Shown here: one piece after another, positions 36,501 through 48,787 of the stretch
Layout of the letters: the number at the start of each line of letters is the position of its first letter
Numbering within the stretch: the stretch's first letter is position 1
Source: Monilinia fructicola
Taxonomy: Eukaryota; Ascomycota; Leotiomycetes; Helotiales; Sclerotiniaceae
NCBI GenBank assembly: GCA_008692225.1
Contig: VICG01000001.1
Coordinates: forward strand, 2,339,001-2,403,000
Direction: 5' to 3'
Length of the DNA stretch: 64,000 nucleotides
Position numbers and translations under genes: made by a program
Notes under the pieces: model-generated
What the model saw: only the letters and a program-made list of their open reading frames with translations
Databases searched by the model: none
What the model was told of the DNA's origin: nothing

Positions 36501-38811
36501 AACTGATTGACCTTCAGCTCCAAATCAGAAGCTGAAGGCTTTTATATTCCACTATAACTGGTCAAGAGTGCCGCAAGAAGACAATTCGGTTTGCTTGTAT
36601 CTGCTTTTGCTAGAGCATCGTCCATGTTCATACCCAGTATATCTTGGTAAGACATCTAGAACGATCTTTTTTATGTCGAAAGCTTATGGATCCTTAACTC
36701 TTTGAGTTATGATTTTCTGAGTTATACCATTTTGTGCACCCAGGAAATGAACTCTCCACTTTTTGTAAAGTTCTACCTATTCTAGAATCTGAACATCTTT
36801 ACAGTATGGCCTCCCTAATTCTCCGAAGGATTCCTGAATTTAATAAACCTGATTGGCGGTAGTTGACACGAACCAACAGTTGAATCATTTGAAACGAACC
36901 TTGGAATATACTTGTATTCGTAGGAATATGAGGTAAAACATTAAATCTTTATTGTGAATCGTTACGCAAGGCAGACAACAATTATTCGTCAATTATAAAT
37001 GTACAAGAAATCTTTACTTGGTGGGAAAATACGAGACTACACCCAGCACAAAATGAAGGGGTAACAACATCCAGAAGCGAAAGACACCAACCCTGCCTTA
37101 CTGACCTCGGAATAGATCATTTCATTGCTATCTTGTGAAATTCATTTACGTTGGATTTCCCGATCGTTGGGGTTACTGAATTCACAGCTATTACTGGATC
37201 TACAGGTATATTTAGTTGAGTAAATACTTTTGTATCTGATGCACCAACACTTCTTCAGTATTACTTTCACAATCAGGTCTTTCATTTACAATTTTAACAT
37301 TCGTTCCTAGCACTGTGTTATTATCTATTGCATCAATCCTCACACATAACATTCCTACGTCGTCAGCAAGTGTCAGCGCCGTAGCGGTAATTTTAACCGT
37401 CAAGACGCCTCTTCCATTTTGTTTCTTACGATCAAGGATCAAGAATTTGATCGTCATACCGGTAATAGTAATGCATACTTCTTCTAAATGAGATCTGCTT
37501 TCTCGGTTCTCCAATAGCATAGTATCAAACATTGATCTATCTTGCAAGAATTTTTTGATGGCTCGGGATGATGAACAATTCCGAAGCAGTCGTGGCTGGG
37601 TCTTTTCAATAGCTCAAGGCTATCAAATTCAAGGCATACTTGAATAAACGTTACGTTTCAACAAATCTTTATATAACCCACGACAAGTATACCAAGAATG
37701 CTGTACCATCTGTTAGACTGTTACAAGACGGAAAATCTCTCCTTTGCGTCTCAATATACTCGTGTTGTGGAATCATATCATAAACATATACAGATGTTGC
37801 TTTGTTTCCGAGCCTTGATATCACTAACCTGGAGACTTGTACTCTGAAGTACCTAGTACATTCAGCCACCGTTTTTATATGGTGGGATTGGGCAAGCAGG
37901 GACGTTTATTTTCCTTTTCTCCAACATGCACCCCCACGAATTGTTTCAAAGCACAGCCCTCAATGATCTCCGAGTGAAATCGACGATCTTGCAGCTCCAC
38001 CACATCAGATATCTTTAAAGGATGGCCGAAGCAGGGCTCCTGTATACTCTTCTGCCTTAAGAAAACTGTGCATCATTTCCGTCTTGGTTGATACACAGAA
38101 GGTGCCATACAGTACGGTTGCATAGCTTTTGGCAGGACAAAGGGTCTGGTTTGCTTGGCTGGCCAGGTAAGTGGCGTGAAGAACTTCTTGTCAATGGATC
38201 GGTATTAAGTTCAGCCCAAAGTTCCCAAACACATAACTCGGTGAATTCCAAACTCTCGGGCATCACAGCTCGTACAAAACTCAGAAAAGCTCCAGCTTTG
38301 TGTACTTACACTCATGCACGTGGATACAAATTCTATCACATGTTGGTGAGCCATGTAACTCGACTTCCGAATCATCTAGGTGAGTGGTAGCGAACGGGAG
38401 CTCTTAGGTCGTAGAAATAGAGTAATACTAGTATCACAACTTTGAACCTGACTCTATATACCCGAATCTTTTTTCAGTTCATTCGTAAAGAAGTGTTGGA
38501 CTTGCTGAACTGATTTTCCAAAGCTTTTGATGAAGCCTGGTTGACGCAATCATGTGGGCCTTGAATTTGAGGCACAACTTGTCATTGAAAGCGGTGAGAC
38601 TGGGAGTAGTGCTGTGTAGGTACCTGGCACCAGCTTGCAACTATTTGGCAGAATAATCAATGGGCAGCAACGCAATACAAAATCTCAGACAGAGAGTCCT
38701 TCTTGGTGTATTGCACATCCCAAATAGCAATGCTTTTGTAACATGGTTAAATATCAAAATGCTACTCAGTAGCAATAGTTCTTCAATCAATTCTATTCTC
38801 AGTCTACAGTC
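36501..38811. other. Spacer with a possible small coding remnant
   Basis: A perfect 9-bp inverted repeat (CCTTCAGCT..AGCTGAAGG) occurs at 36512-36538. On the minus strand, 37547-37212 keeps an open frame of 111 codons (TGMTIKFLILDRKKQNGRG, LTVKITATALTLADDVGM) with no ATG at its head and no recognised domain. Upstream of it, 37869-37669 encodes another short open stretch. They could be parts of one unrecognised or decayed gene. The region just before 38812 is the promoter side of the synaptojanin gene. Confidence 0.3.
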
Positions 38812-41800
38812 ATGTCTATTCGCGTTCTTCTCCGCGAATATCCCCACCGCTCAATTGCTCTTGTGACGCCTACCCATACCCTCATCTTTCGCCATAGTCC
38901 TTCTACGAACGATCCCATAACCAATGGATTGCTCAACCCGATTTATTCGGTAAATCCGCGTGCATCTGCCGATGGAGTTACGGTTCCTAAATGCATGGTA
39001 GAGTTCGCAGATGTTTCTTCAGTTGATCTCAGCGATTACCGGACTCTAAGCCTTAAGCCAGTCCAAGGCACACTTGGTTTGATCACTGTCAGCAATGATG
39101 TCTTCCTTTGCGTAATAACAGGTACGGCAAGAGTGGCACAGGTTCGACCCGGAGAGACGGTTGAAAAGATACACGGGGTAGAATTTTACTGTTTAAACAA
39201 TGCGGAGTACGATGATACTTTTACAGATAATTTGGATCCTTACAATGTTGAAGATACATATGGCCAGAATCTGAGCCGACGGGATAACATCGTGGAGCAC
39301 CCGTGTATTGAGCTTCAAAAGTTGCTGGGCAATGGAAGCTTCTATTATAGCACGAACTTTGACCTCACGAATCGATTACAAGACCGGTAAGCAGATTTGA
39401 CATGCCCACGATGTCAGGCACTTATACGTTGCAGATCTACAGATGCAACAACCAATGATGTTGAGAGCTTCGATGATTCATTCCTCTGGAACTCATATAT
39501 GGTCGGTCCTTTGGGGAAATTTCGATCTCGTCTTGTGCCACATGAAAGAGAGGCTTTAGACAGGTCTGGAATTCTCACATCTGCGATTCGTGGTTTTGTC
39601 CATACAATCACTATACCCCCAGCTTCGGATCCTTTAAGAACTTCGAAGGCGGGCCTTCCATCGTCTCTCACTTTGATATCTCGATTGTCTTGTCGACGGG
39701 CCGGAACTAGATTCAATAGTCGAGGAATCGATGATGATGGAAATGTAGCAAACTTTGTCGAATCAGAAACTATATATTGGAGCCCCTCCGCCAATGTACA
39801 ATATTCATCTGACCAAGCTGGTGAGAAACCCGCTGGGGTTTGTTTCTCATACGCTCAAATAAGAGGAAGTGTCCCAATATTTTTTGAGCAGGCACCTGGC
39901 CTAATACCAGGTCAACAAAAGATCAGTATAACCAGATCTCCTGAGGGCACCCAGCCAGCTTTTGACAAACATTTTGAGGAGTTGGAGCGGAACTACGGTG
40001 CAGTCCATGTGGTCAATCTGCTTAGTGAAACCAAACCAGGCGAAGCCGAAATTACTAAATCTTATCAATATGGAATTCGTCATTCGTCTTTGAATAAAAC
40101 GGGAGAGAGAAATTCTAAAGATCATCAACTACTGAGGGTTACAGAATACGATTTTCATGCCGAGACTAAGGGCCCCCAAGGATATGAGGCAGCTAGCATG
40201 ATTCGAAGAATTATCGAGAACTCAGCAGATGGTTTTGCATATTATCTATCCGAAGATACTGAAGACACTGAAGATGTTCCTGGGACACAAACCCGAAAGA
40301 ACAGTTGTCGTATTACAACAAGAAGGAGTATTTAGAACGAACTGTCTAGATTGCCTGGATAGGACAAATCTTATTCAAACTATCATATCTCAAATGGCGA
40401 TAGAATCGTTCCTCATGCATCGGGGAGCCCGAGGTACTTCTGATTTCTGGATGCGTCATTCAACTATGTGGGCCGATAACGGCGATGCTCTTTCACGAAT
40501 ATATGCAGGAACAGGCGCTCTTAAGTCATCGTTCACGAGGCATGGCAAGATGTCAATTGCTGGCGCAATCGCCGATGCACGGAAGAGTGCTACCCGATTA
40601 TATATTAACAATTTTGCCGACAAGGGGCGACAGAATACCATTGATGTACTCCTGGGTAGACTTGTAGGACAAGTGCCTGTACATCTCTTTGACCCTATTA
40701 ATGACTACGTGACGGCTGAGCTTAATAAACGTAGCTCCGAGTTCCAATCCTCCGAGGTTATAAATATGTAAGGCTGCTTTCCTTCTCCTTACCACCACTT
40801 TGCTGATTTGAAGCTATAGATGGGCTGGAAGTTTCAATCTTAACGGGCGTACATCGGGCATAGAAGAAGACTTGTCAGAATGGCTGTGTCCTGAGCTTGA
40901 GAAGTCACAACAACAGCCCGAAATCGTAGTGGTTGGTTTCCAAGAAATAGTGGAACTTAGTCCTCAACAAATCATGAATAGTGATCCAACAAGAAAGCAA
41001 GCATGGGAAAGAGCCGTGCGAAAGACTTTGAATAAACATGCTCGTGCAGCTGGTTCAGATTCCTATGTACTTCTAAGAAGCGGCCAGCTCGTGGGTGCTG
41101 CTCTGTGTGTATTCGTTAGATCTTCTGTTCTCTCCAACATTAAGAATGTTGAAGGTAGTGTCAAGAAGACTGGGATGTCTGGGATGGCTGGCAATAAAGG
41201 CGCCGTTTCGATCCGAATGGATTATGCAAATACTCAGATTTGCTTTGTAACTGCACATCTAGCTGCTGGATTTAGTAATTATGAGGAACGCAATAGGGAT
41301 TATCATACTATTCATCATGGGCTGAGGTTTCAGAGGAATCGAGGTATTGATGATCATGGTAAATTTTGTCCAAATGGTGCCAATATCGTTTACTAACATA
41401 ACTACAGATACAGTCATATGGATGGGTGACTTCAATTATCGTATTGGGCTTGGACCTGACCGGGTAAGTAATCTTATTGAGAAATTTGATGTTTATTCTG
41501 ACCTCTTTATAGGTCAAGCAACTCATAAAGATGGGTGACTTGGAGACTCTATACGAAAACGATCAGGTGAGTTTCCACAACACAGCAAAAAAAAAAAGAA
41601 GCTCGTTAACAATAACATAGCTCAACCTCCAGATGGTGGCTGGTCTAACATTCCAATATTATTCTGAGTCGAGAATTACCTTCATGCCAACATATAAATT
41701 TGACATCGGCAATGACACATACGATACAAGTGAAAAGGCCAGAATTCCGGCCTGGACACAGATCGGATCCTCCGTAAGGGCAACAACCTGCGCCAAATAA

Positions 41801-42822
41801 ACTACAACACTGCGCCCCTACGTTTCTCCGACCACAGACCCGTCTATGCAACTTTCCAGTGCACTGTGAGCATAATTGATGAGTCTATCCGTGAATCACT
41901 AAGCAGAAGTATTTATGACAGGAGGAGAGAGGAAATTGGCGGTGCTATGGCCAGTTCGAGAATGGATGGGACGGATGATGAAGATTTAATCGGATTTGAG
42001 AGTATCGAGCCTGGCTTACCACCTGCAAGCTCGGATCAGAGAAAATGGTGGCTTGACGGAGGAAAGCTTGCCAGAAGTCATGTTCAACCACCGAGCAATC
42101 TGAAGAACGGCGTACCAAATCCAAAGAGGCCGAGTAACCCATGGTCTTTGACAGATGAGCCTGACTGGGTCACTGTTCCAAGACCTGGTGTCTCTTCGCG
42201 AAACTCACAGCAAATATCTTCTCAGACTCCTTTGATTAGGAATGGCACAGCACCGCGAAAGCTTCCGCCACCTTTTGATCCCTCTAGCCCTCCGAGCTTT
42301 CAAAACAGATCTAGAAATTCAGTAATAAACAATTCTTCAGCACCAAACCTGCCAGCAAAAGCAGTACTTCCTCCACCACAACTAACAGCGAGCAATTCCT
42401 CGACTCCAGCCTCAACCGCAAAAGCGAAACCCGTCCTTCCTCCGCCAAAACTCACACGCCGCGCATCTACCGAAACAACACACTCCTCATATAAGAAGGC
42501 CCCACCTCCTCCGAGGAAGCCTGTACATCTAGCCTCTTCCTCAGTTTCGCCTACACTTTCGACCACTTCTTTAGCTTCAAGGCCGAAAGAAGCCCCAGCA
42601 CCAGCATTGGAGAAATATAGAGACTTTCCGCCGCCCCCGAGGAGGGCTACTTCTGGTTTGGAGAAGAGTAGTTTAGAACCGCCCCCGCCACCACAACCTC
42701 GAAGGCCTGGAAGGAAGGTGGATGATGAGGGACCAAAGCCAGAATTGCCGAGAAGGCCGGTAGACTTGTTAGGAGATAGTGATGATATGGGAGGGTGGGA
42801 GGCCTTGAAACCTGCTAGATGA
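38812..42822 (+). CDS. Synaptojanin-type phosphoinositide phosphatase (Sac domain plus inositol-5-phosphatase), six exons, two frame breaks
   Basis: Removes phosphates from phosphoinositides, mainly PI(4,5)P2, at the membrane during endocytosis and actin control (family knowledge: yeast Inp51/52/53). Exons are 38812-39386, 39435-40767, 40820-41358, 41408-41463, 41513-41566 and 41621-42822; introns are 48-54 nt and keep phase. The Sac catalytic loop is [12 protein letters not shown] (about 40340-40375). The 5-phosphatase part runs from [12 protein letters not shown] through [23 protein letters not shown] and [10 protein letters not shown]. The C-terminus is Pro-rich with PPPP runs that could bind SH3 partners. 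Two small breaks occur. At about 40303 one extra base sits between PGTQTRK and TVVVLQQEG, 12 residues before the Sac catalytic loop. At about 41759 two extra bases (ACACA) split the otherwise invariant WT-DRIL motif. With both corrected the exons sum to exactly 1251 aa. No intron explains either. Confidence 0.93.
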
Positions 42823-43390
42823 TTCGATAGTGGATCAATATCAGCGAGGCATGCCACAAAAGTAACGAGGACAAAGAAATAGCCAGGATAGAAATCATAT
42901 TAGATCAAAATGGGCTATTAACTCAATGTAATCGCCCTTTAGCTGTTCCCCCAAGTCTATCCATGTTCTATATATATGATTTCCAATCATTAAGAAACTA
43001 AATCTATACCTTCTATTAATAAAGTATAAGCTTTAGAAAGCCATTGATATTAAAATACTTAAAAAAGCAAATCTCCCTCATAGGAAAAATTAGAAATCTA
43101 TTAGAAATTTGTTAATTTTGATATTAAAATATATTTTAAGTTTAATATCAAATTAGAGAATATATATAATATAGATTATAAAAGTATTATTTTTATTTTT
43201 ATTATTTTAATTAAAGATTATTTTATCTTATTTAATTTATATTTTATTTTCTACTTTAATCTTATTAAAATTAAACCTTTTTAGAATTTTATATATTTTT
43301 ATTATAAGTTATATCTATATATTAAATTTATATTATATTTCATTTATTATTATATTCTTAAAATCGTTTGATATTATTTTAGCTCAATTA
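42823..43390. other. Transition into the AT-rich island
   Basis: The 3' region of the synaptojanin gene (to about 42980), then increasingly A/T-only DNA with no coding capacity. Confidence 0.6.
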
Positions 43391-43392
43391 AC

Positions 43393-43784
<392 letters not shown>

Positions 43785-44710
43785 AAGATTTAAGAAACAA
43801 ATTATATTTTAAATCCTTTATTATTATAAATTTATTTTCTACTTTTATTATTTAAAGTATTAATTATATTTTATATTAATTATATTTTATATTAAGTATA
43901 TTATATTCTTATTTTATACTTCTTTTTATTTCTATATCTCGTTTTGTCTTTTTTAAAGTATCTTTTTTACTATTCTATTTTTAAATATTTATTAGTTTAT
44001 ATAATTTTTTAATATCTATTTTATTTCTTCTATTTATAATTTATACTTAATATTAAGAGTTTAAAGTTCTTATATATCCTTTAATATATTTTTTAATTAT
44101 AAATAAAATATATTTAAAACTTTTATTATAATTATATTTATTAATTATAATTCTTTATTAATTATTTGTTTTTAATATCTAAATTATATTTTTCTATAAA
44201 AAATAATACTTTTATATAAAAAATAAACTATTAGATTTTAATAATACTATAAGGAATCCTTTAATATTATTGTTATTATTTTAGAATTAGAAAATAAATT
44301 TAAATCTTTATTATTTATTATTTATTATTTATTATTTATTATTTATTATTTATTATTTATTATTTATTATTTATTATTTATTATTTATTATTATTCTTTA
44401 TTATTTATTCTTTATTCTTTATTCTTTATTCTTTATTCTTTATTCTTTATTCTTTATTCTTTATTCTTTATTCTTTATTCTTTATTCTTTATTCTTTATT
44501 CTTTATTCTTTATTCTTTATTCTATTTTTTTATTTTATTATTATTTATTATTTATTAATATTAAAACGGAATAAGCGAAATAAAATAGGCTAAAATAATT
44601 TAAAATTATTAGAATAACTAAACTCTAAAGGCAAAATAGAAAGTCGACATTAAAAAGTCGAGGTCTTTTTGCTTATTAATAATCGACCAATTAGAATTTT
44701 CGTAGAATAC
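43785..44710. other. AT-only degenerate DNA
   Basis: Almost entirely A and T, with no coding capacity and many TTTATT/TTTAAT words. Best read as RIP-degraded repeat remnants; I cannot assign the ancestor. Confidence 0.6.
44308..44525 (+). repeat. Two adjoining heptamer arrays, (TTATTTA)n then (TTATTCT)n
   Basis: About eleven TTATTTA units from 44308 to 44391 pass directly into about eighteen TTATTCT units to 44522. The units differ at one or two positions, so the second array probably derives from the first by unit mutation and expansion. Confidence 0.85.
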
Positions 44711-45319
44711 TATCACGTACAAAATGACGCGCCATAATGCAACGTGGCTAATAGGGTATATATAGTATAATCCTATGACTTTCCTATAATTTCTTTGTGA
44801 TACATTTTTTAAATTAATGATTAATATAATATAATATTTTAGATTATTATAGTATAATAATATATTCAATTTATAAATACTTGAATTATAGCGGAATTCT
44901 TTAATATATAGTTTGATATTTATATTTAGTTTAATTTTATACTAATACTTTGTATTTAATTTAAATTAGTTAATATATTAAAAATATCTACTAAAAGATT
45001 TTAAATATATATAATTTAATATTATATTAAATTGAAAATTCTAATAAGCTAATAGAAAAAGATTAATAAAATTTGATTAACTCAATTTATTAGCTAATTG
45101 AATTAATTTACTAAAATATCGTTTTAATAAGGATAAGAAAATGAAATGCTTAAAATTCTATACGAATATAAGATTCTCGAATTGAGAATTATACTATTGT
45201 GCTATAAACGCTAACCGGGCTTATAACTATCACGCACAAAATGACGCGCCACGATGCAACGTGGCTAATAGGGTATATATAGTATAATCCCGTGACTTTC
45301 CCATGATTTCTCTGTGACA
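44711..45319. mobile_element. TRIM-like element: 425-bp body between two 92-bp direct repeats
   Basis: The direct repeats are 44711-44802 and 45228-45319. They differ at about ten positions, all of them C/T or G/A, with T or A in the left copy. On the minus strand the repeat starts TGTCACAGAG, which resembles an LTR start (TG..), and carries a TATATATACC box. The AT-rich body has no coding capacity. The same order occurs inverted at 48160-48787. Whether the repeats are LTRs of a miniature retroelement or a separate 92-bp family is open. Confidence 0.55.
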
Positions 45320-45381
45320 AATACTTATAACTAATTATAAGAGATCTTAAAGTTTACGACTTTATATTTTAAAGCTCTATA

Positions 45382-46117
45382 CTTAAGCGCGTTTTAAAAG
45401 AGGTATAGACGAATATAAAACTTATATTTATTTAATAAAATTTTAATAAAATTTTATATAATATATATATATATATATATTAAATCTAGTATTTTAATAT
45501 CTTTTTATAAAGTTTTTATATTATAAAAATTATTTTCAAAAGAATATTAATATTATAAAGTTAATAGTTTTATAAAAGTTTAGAATTTATTAATATATTA
45601 ATTTAAATTTTAATAATATATAAATTTTGAAACTTAAAATTAGAGAAAAATAATATAAGCTTTTAAACTTTATTAAATATTTTTAAAATTTTATATTAAT
45701 ATAAAAAGCAAAAAATTTAAAATTTTTAATAAAAAATATACTTATATAATCTAAATAAGCGAATATACCCCTTTAAAACTTATAAATTTTCTTATATTTT
45801 TAACTTTATTAATATATATTTTAAATATTAATAAAGATATTAAAATTTTAAAATAAGATATTTAAAATTTAATTTTTATTTTATTATTTAATAAATTTAA
45901 TTATAATAGTCGTTAAACTATTTAATATTAATATAAATCTCTAATTTTCTATTAAATTTTTAATATTTATATGTTTTATTATATTATCATTTATTTAATA
46001 TTGGGTTTTATAATACTAAATCTATAATACTTATAAATCTTATAAAATTATATTAAGGTTTCGTTGAATAATTATAAGTTATATTTTTGCGTATGCCTCT
46101 TTCAAAACCCGCCCGAG
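45382..46117. mobile_element. TA-flanked MITE-like element, copy 1 (736 bp)
   Basis: Bounded by TA on both sides. Left end CTTAAGCGCGTTTTAAAAGAGG, right end TTTCAAAACCCGCCCGAG, with imperfect terminal inverted repeats of about 60 bp. The left end appears to be CTCGGGCG changed to CTTAAGCG by three transitions. AT-rich interior, no frame. TA target duplication suggests mobilisation by a Tc1/mariner-type transposase (inference). Copy 2 at 46958-47759 is its inverted relative. Confidence 0.72.
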
Positions 46118-46957
46118 TAGTAGAACTACTCTAGAGTTAAGGATTATCAAATCAGGAAATTTTGATCAAATTTTTGGGTTACATTTCTCCAACACACGTA
46201 AATCTATTGATTTTCATCGTCCGCATAACGAGAGGTTAATAGTATGGCTCATAAGATCTCAAAGAAAGCTGTACTCCAGCGAAAGGAAGTGCGTTAGTTT
46301 GTTGTTGGTGTTGGTGTTGGCTGCAATGGTAAACAGCCGCGTATGGAGATATCGATGATTTGACGATCTCAAATTGAAGACAGGAAGAGATAATTATGAT
46401 CAACTTCTCTCATTTTCAGAAAGAAATTACTCTTCCAATAAAAATAAAAGGGCCATTTGGTACCAACCATATCGGTATTTTCATGGTTCATTTTTGAACG
46501 TCGTTAATCGCGCGCCTCTTTATTGAAGAGTTGGAACTACGCATTGATTCGATACTTGTACTCGAGTACCGTACTCTGTAATTAGTTATTCCTCAGCTAT
46601 TCATTCATAAAGGACTGCTGCGCCTTAGATTGGCTACTCTCCACACATGCCCATTGAAAAAAGAAAGGTTATGACTGCGTGCACTTGCATTTTACGATAA
46701 TTAGTACTTCAAGTCTTCAACAAAGCTAAACATAGATCATCAAGATAAGATATAGAACCAGAACAAATAGTTGCTGGCTTGGTCGTTCTTAGTTGGTTGA
46801 AAGTAACCCAGATAAGCCAGGGAAAGGATATAACCGAACGTTGCATGGCGATGTACGGACTAAGGTGACGGCGAATACAAAATATAGGCAATAGTAGATT
46901 ACCTAGACAGACAAAATAATACTTAAGAGAATGAGCCTGTAGAATGACAGGTATGTA
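46118..46957. other. Unique segment of ordinary composition between two inverted elements
   Basis: 840 bases with normal G+C lie between AT-only flanks. Longest frame is about 60 codons and shows no domain, so it is not called as a gene. It contains GTTGGT repeats near 46300-46320 and a polypurine patch near 46660. Because RIP acts on duplicated DNA, preservation of this single-copy centre between degraded repeats is what one would expect. Confidence 0.6.
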
Positions 46958-47759
46958 CTCGGGCGGGTTTTAAAAGAGGCATACGCAAAAATATAACTTA
47001 TAATTATTCAACGGAACCTTGATATAATTTTATAAAACTTATATAGTTATTATAGATTTAGTATTTTTATACTTGTTATAAAAATTTTATATTATAAAGC
47101 CTAATATTAAATGAATAATAATATAATAAAATGTATGAATATTGAAAAATTTATTAAAAAATTAAAGATTTATATAAAATATTAAATAATAGTTTAACGA
47201 ATATTATAGTTGAACTTATCAAATTCTATTAAACAATAAAATAAAAGCTAAATTTTTAAATAGCTTATTTTAGAATCTTTAATATCTTTATTAATACTTA
47301 AAATATATATTAATAAAGTTAAAAATATAAGAAAATTTACGACTTTTAAAGGGGTAAATTCGCTTATTTAGATTATATAAGCATATTTTTTTATTAGAAA
47401 TTCAAATTTTTTTACTTTTTATATCAATATATATATTGGTATAATAGATAATATTAAATTCTAAAAATATTTAATAAAACTGCAAAGCCTATATTATTTT
47501 TCTATAATTTTATTTTTCAAAATTCATATATTATTAAATTTTAAATTAATATATTAATAAATTCTAAAATTTTCTAAAATAACTAACTTTATAATACTAT
47601 TATTCTTTTAAAAATAATTTTTATAATATAAGAACTTTATAGACAGATGTTAAAATACTAAATCTAATATATATATAAATTATATAAAACTTTATCAAAA
47701 TTTCGTTAAATAATTATAAGTTTTATATTCGCCTATACCTCTTTTAAAACGCGCCCGAG
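46958..47759. mobile_element. TA-flanked MITE-like element, copy 2, inverted (802 bp)
   Basis: Left end CTCGGGCGGGTTTTAAAAGAGG, right end CTCTTTTAAAACGCGCCCGAG, TA on both sides. Internal stretches are the reverse complement of copy 1, for example TTCGCTTATTTAGATTATAT here against ATATAATCTAAATAAGCGAA in copy 1. Its ends are better preserved than those of copy 1. Confidence 0.72.
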
Positions 47760-48159
47760 TAGGTCGAATGAACGTCTATCTAAGCTTATATAGACCTATA
47801 GGGTATCTTTTTTAAAAAAAGGTTAATTATAAAACGTAATATAGATTTATTTAATGTTTTATTAAATTATAATTTTATATAAATTTATAATTTTTTAATA
47901 TAAATTATTAATATTTTAATAGTAATAATATATTTATATTGAATATTTAAATATTAATTAAATAATAAATAAATAAGTAAATAAATAAATAAGAGTAAAT
48001 TAAATCTAAATTTATTTTAATTAATATAATTTTAATAAAAAAAATATTTAATTTAAAGTTAAATTAAATATCTTAATATATTATTATTATTAAAATACTT
48101 TTAAAACATTTTAATATATATATATTAATATTTAATTTAATTAATAATAAAGTATCATA
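47760..48159. other. AT-only insertion between the right-hand elements
   Basis: About 400 bases, almost all A/T, with no counterpart at the corresponding place in the left arm. Probably another degraded element. No coding capacity. Confidence 0.5.
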
Positions 48160-48787
48160 GAGAGAAATCATGGAAGAGTTATTAGCCTACTCATATATAC
48201 CATATTCTATATTTTATGCTTGCTCCTATTAGTGATCCCCGTATGCTCTCGTATAACTCGTCCTTCGTGATAATTATAAGCCCGGTTAGCGTTTATAATA
48301 CAACAATATAATTCTCGATTTAAGAATCTTATATTCGTATAGAATTTTAAGCATTTCATTTTCTTATTCTTATTAAAACAATATTTTAATAAACTAATTT
48401 AACTAATTAATAAATCAAATTAATTGAATCCCATTAGCTTTTTTCTATTAACCTATTAGAATCTTTAATCTAATATAATATTAAATTATATATATTTAAA
48501 AATCCTTTAATAAATATTCTTAGTATATTAATCAATTCAAATTAAATACAAAATATTAATATAAAATTAAATTAAATATAAATATTAAACTATATATTAA
48601 GGAATTCCGCTATAATTCAAATATTTATAAATTAAATATATTATATTATAATAATCCAAAGTATTATATTATATTAATCATCAATTTAAAAGGTATATTA
48701 TAAAGAAATCATAAGAAAGTCACAAGATTATACTATATATACCCTATTAGCCATATTGTATTATAGCGTGTCATTTTATACGTGATA
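48160..48787. mobile_element. TRIM-like element, inverted copy
   Basis: Reverse complement of the element at 44711-45319: the shared block AAGCCCGGTTAGCGTTTATA here matches the left-arm end TATAAACGCTAACCGGGCTT. The outer 92-bp repeat is at about 48696-48787. The inner repeat (about 48160-48275) is diverged and expanded but keeps AGAGAAATCATGG and TCGTGATA. Confidence 0.6.

Noticed and set aside
38812..42822. Reading the synaptojanin locus as three or four separate genes
   Set aside because: Splice sites, phase and the domain order Sac then 5-phosphatase fit one gene, and the two breaks are only 1-2 nt.
46709..46891. Small frame inside the unique island
   Set aside because: 60 codons, no start context, no domain; not enough to call a cargo gene.
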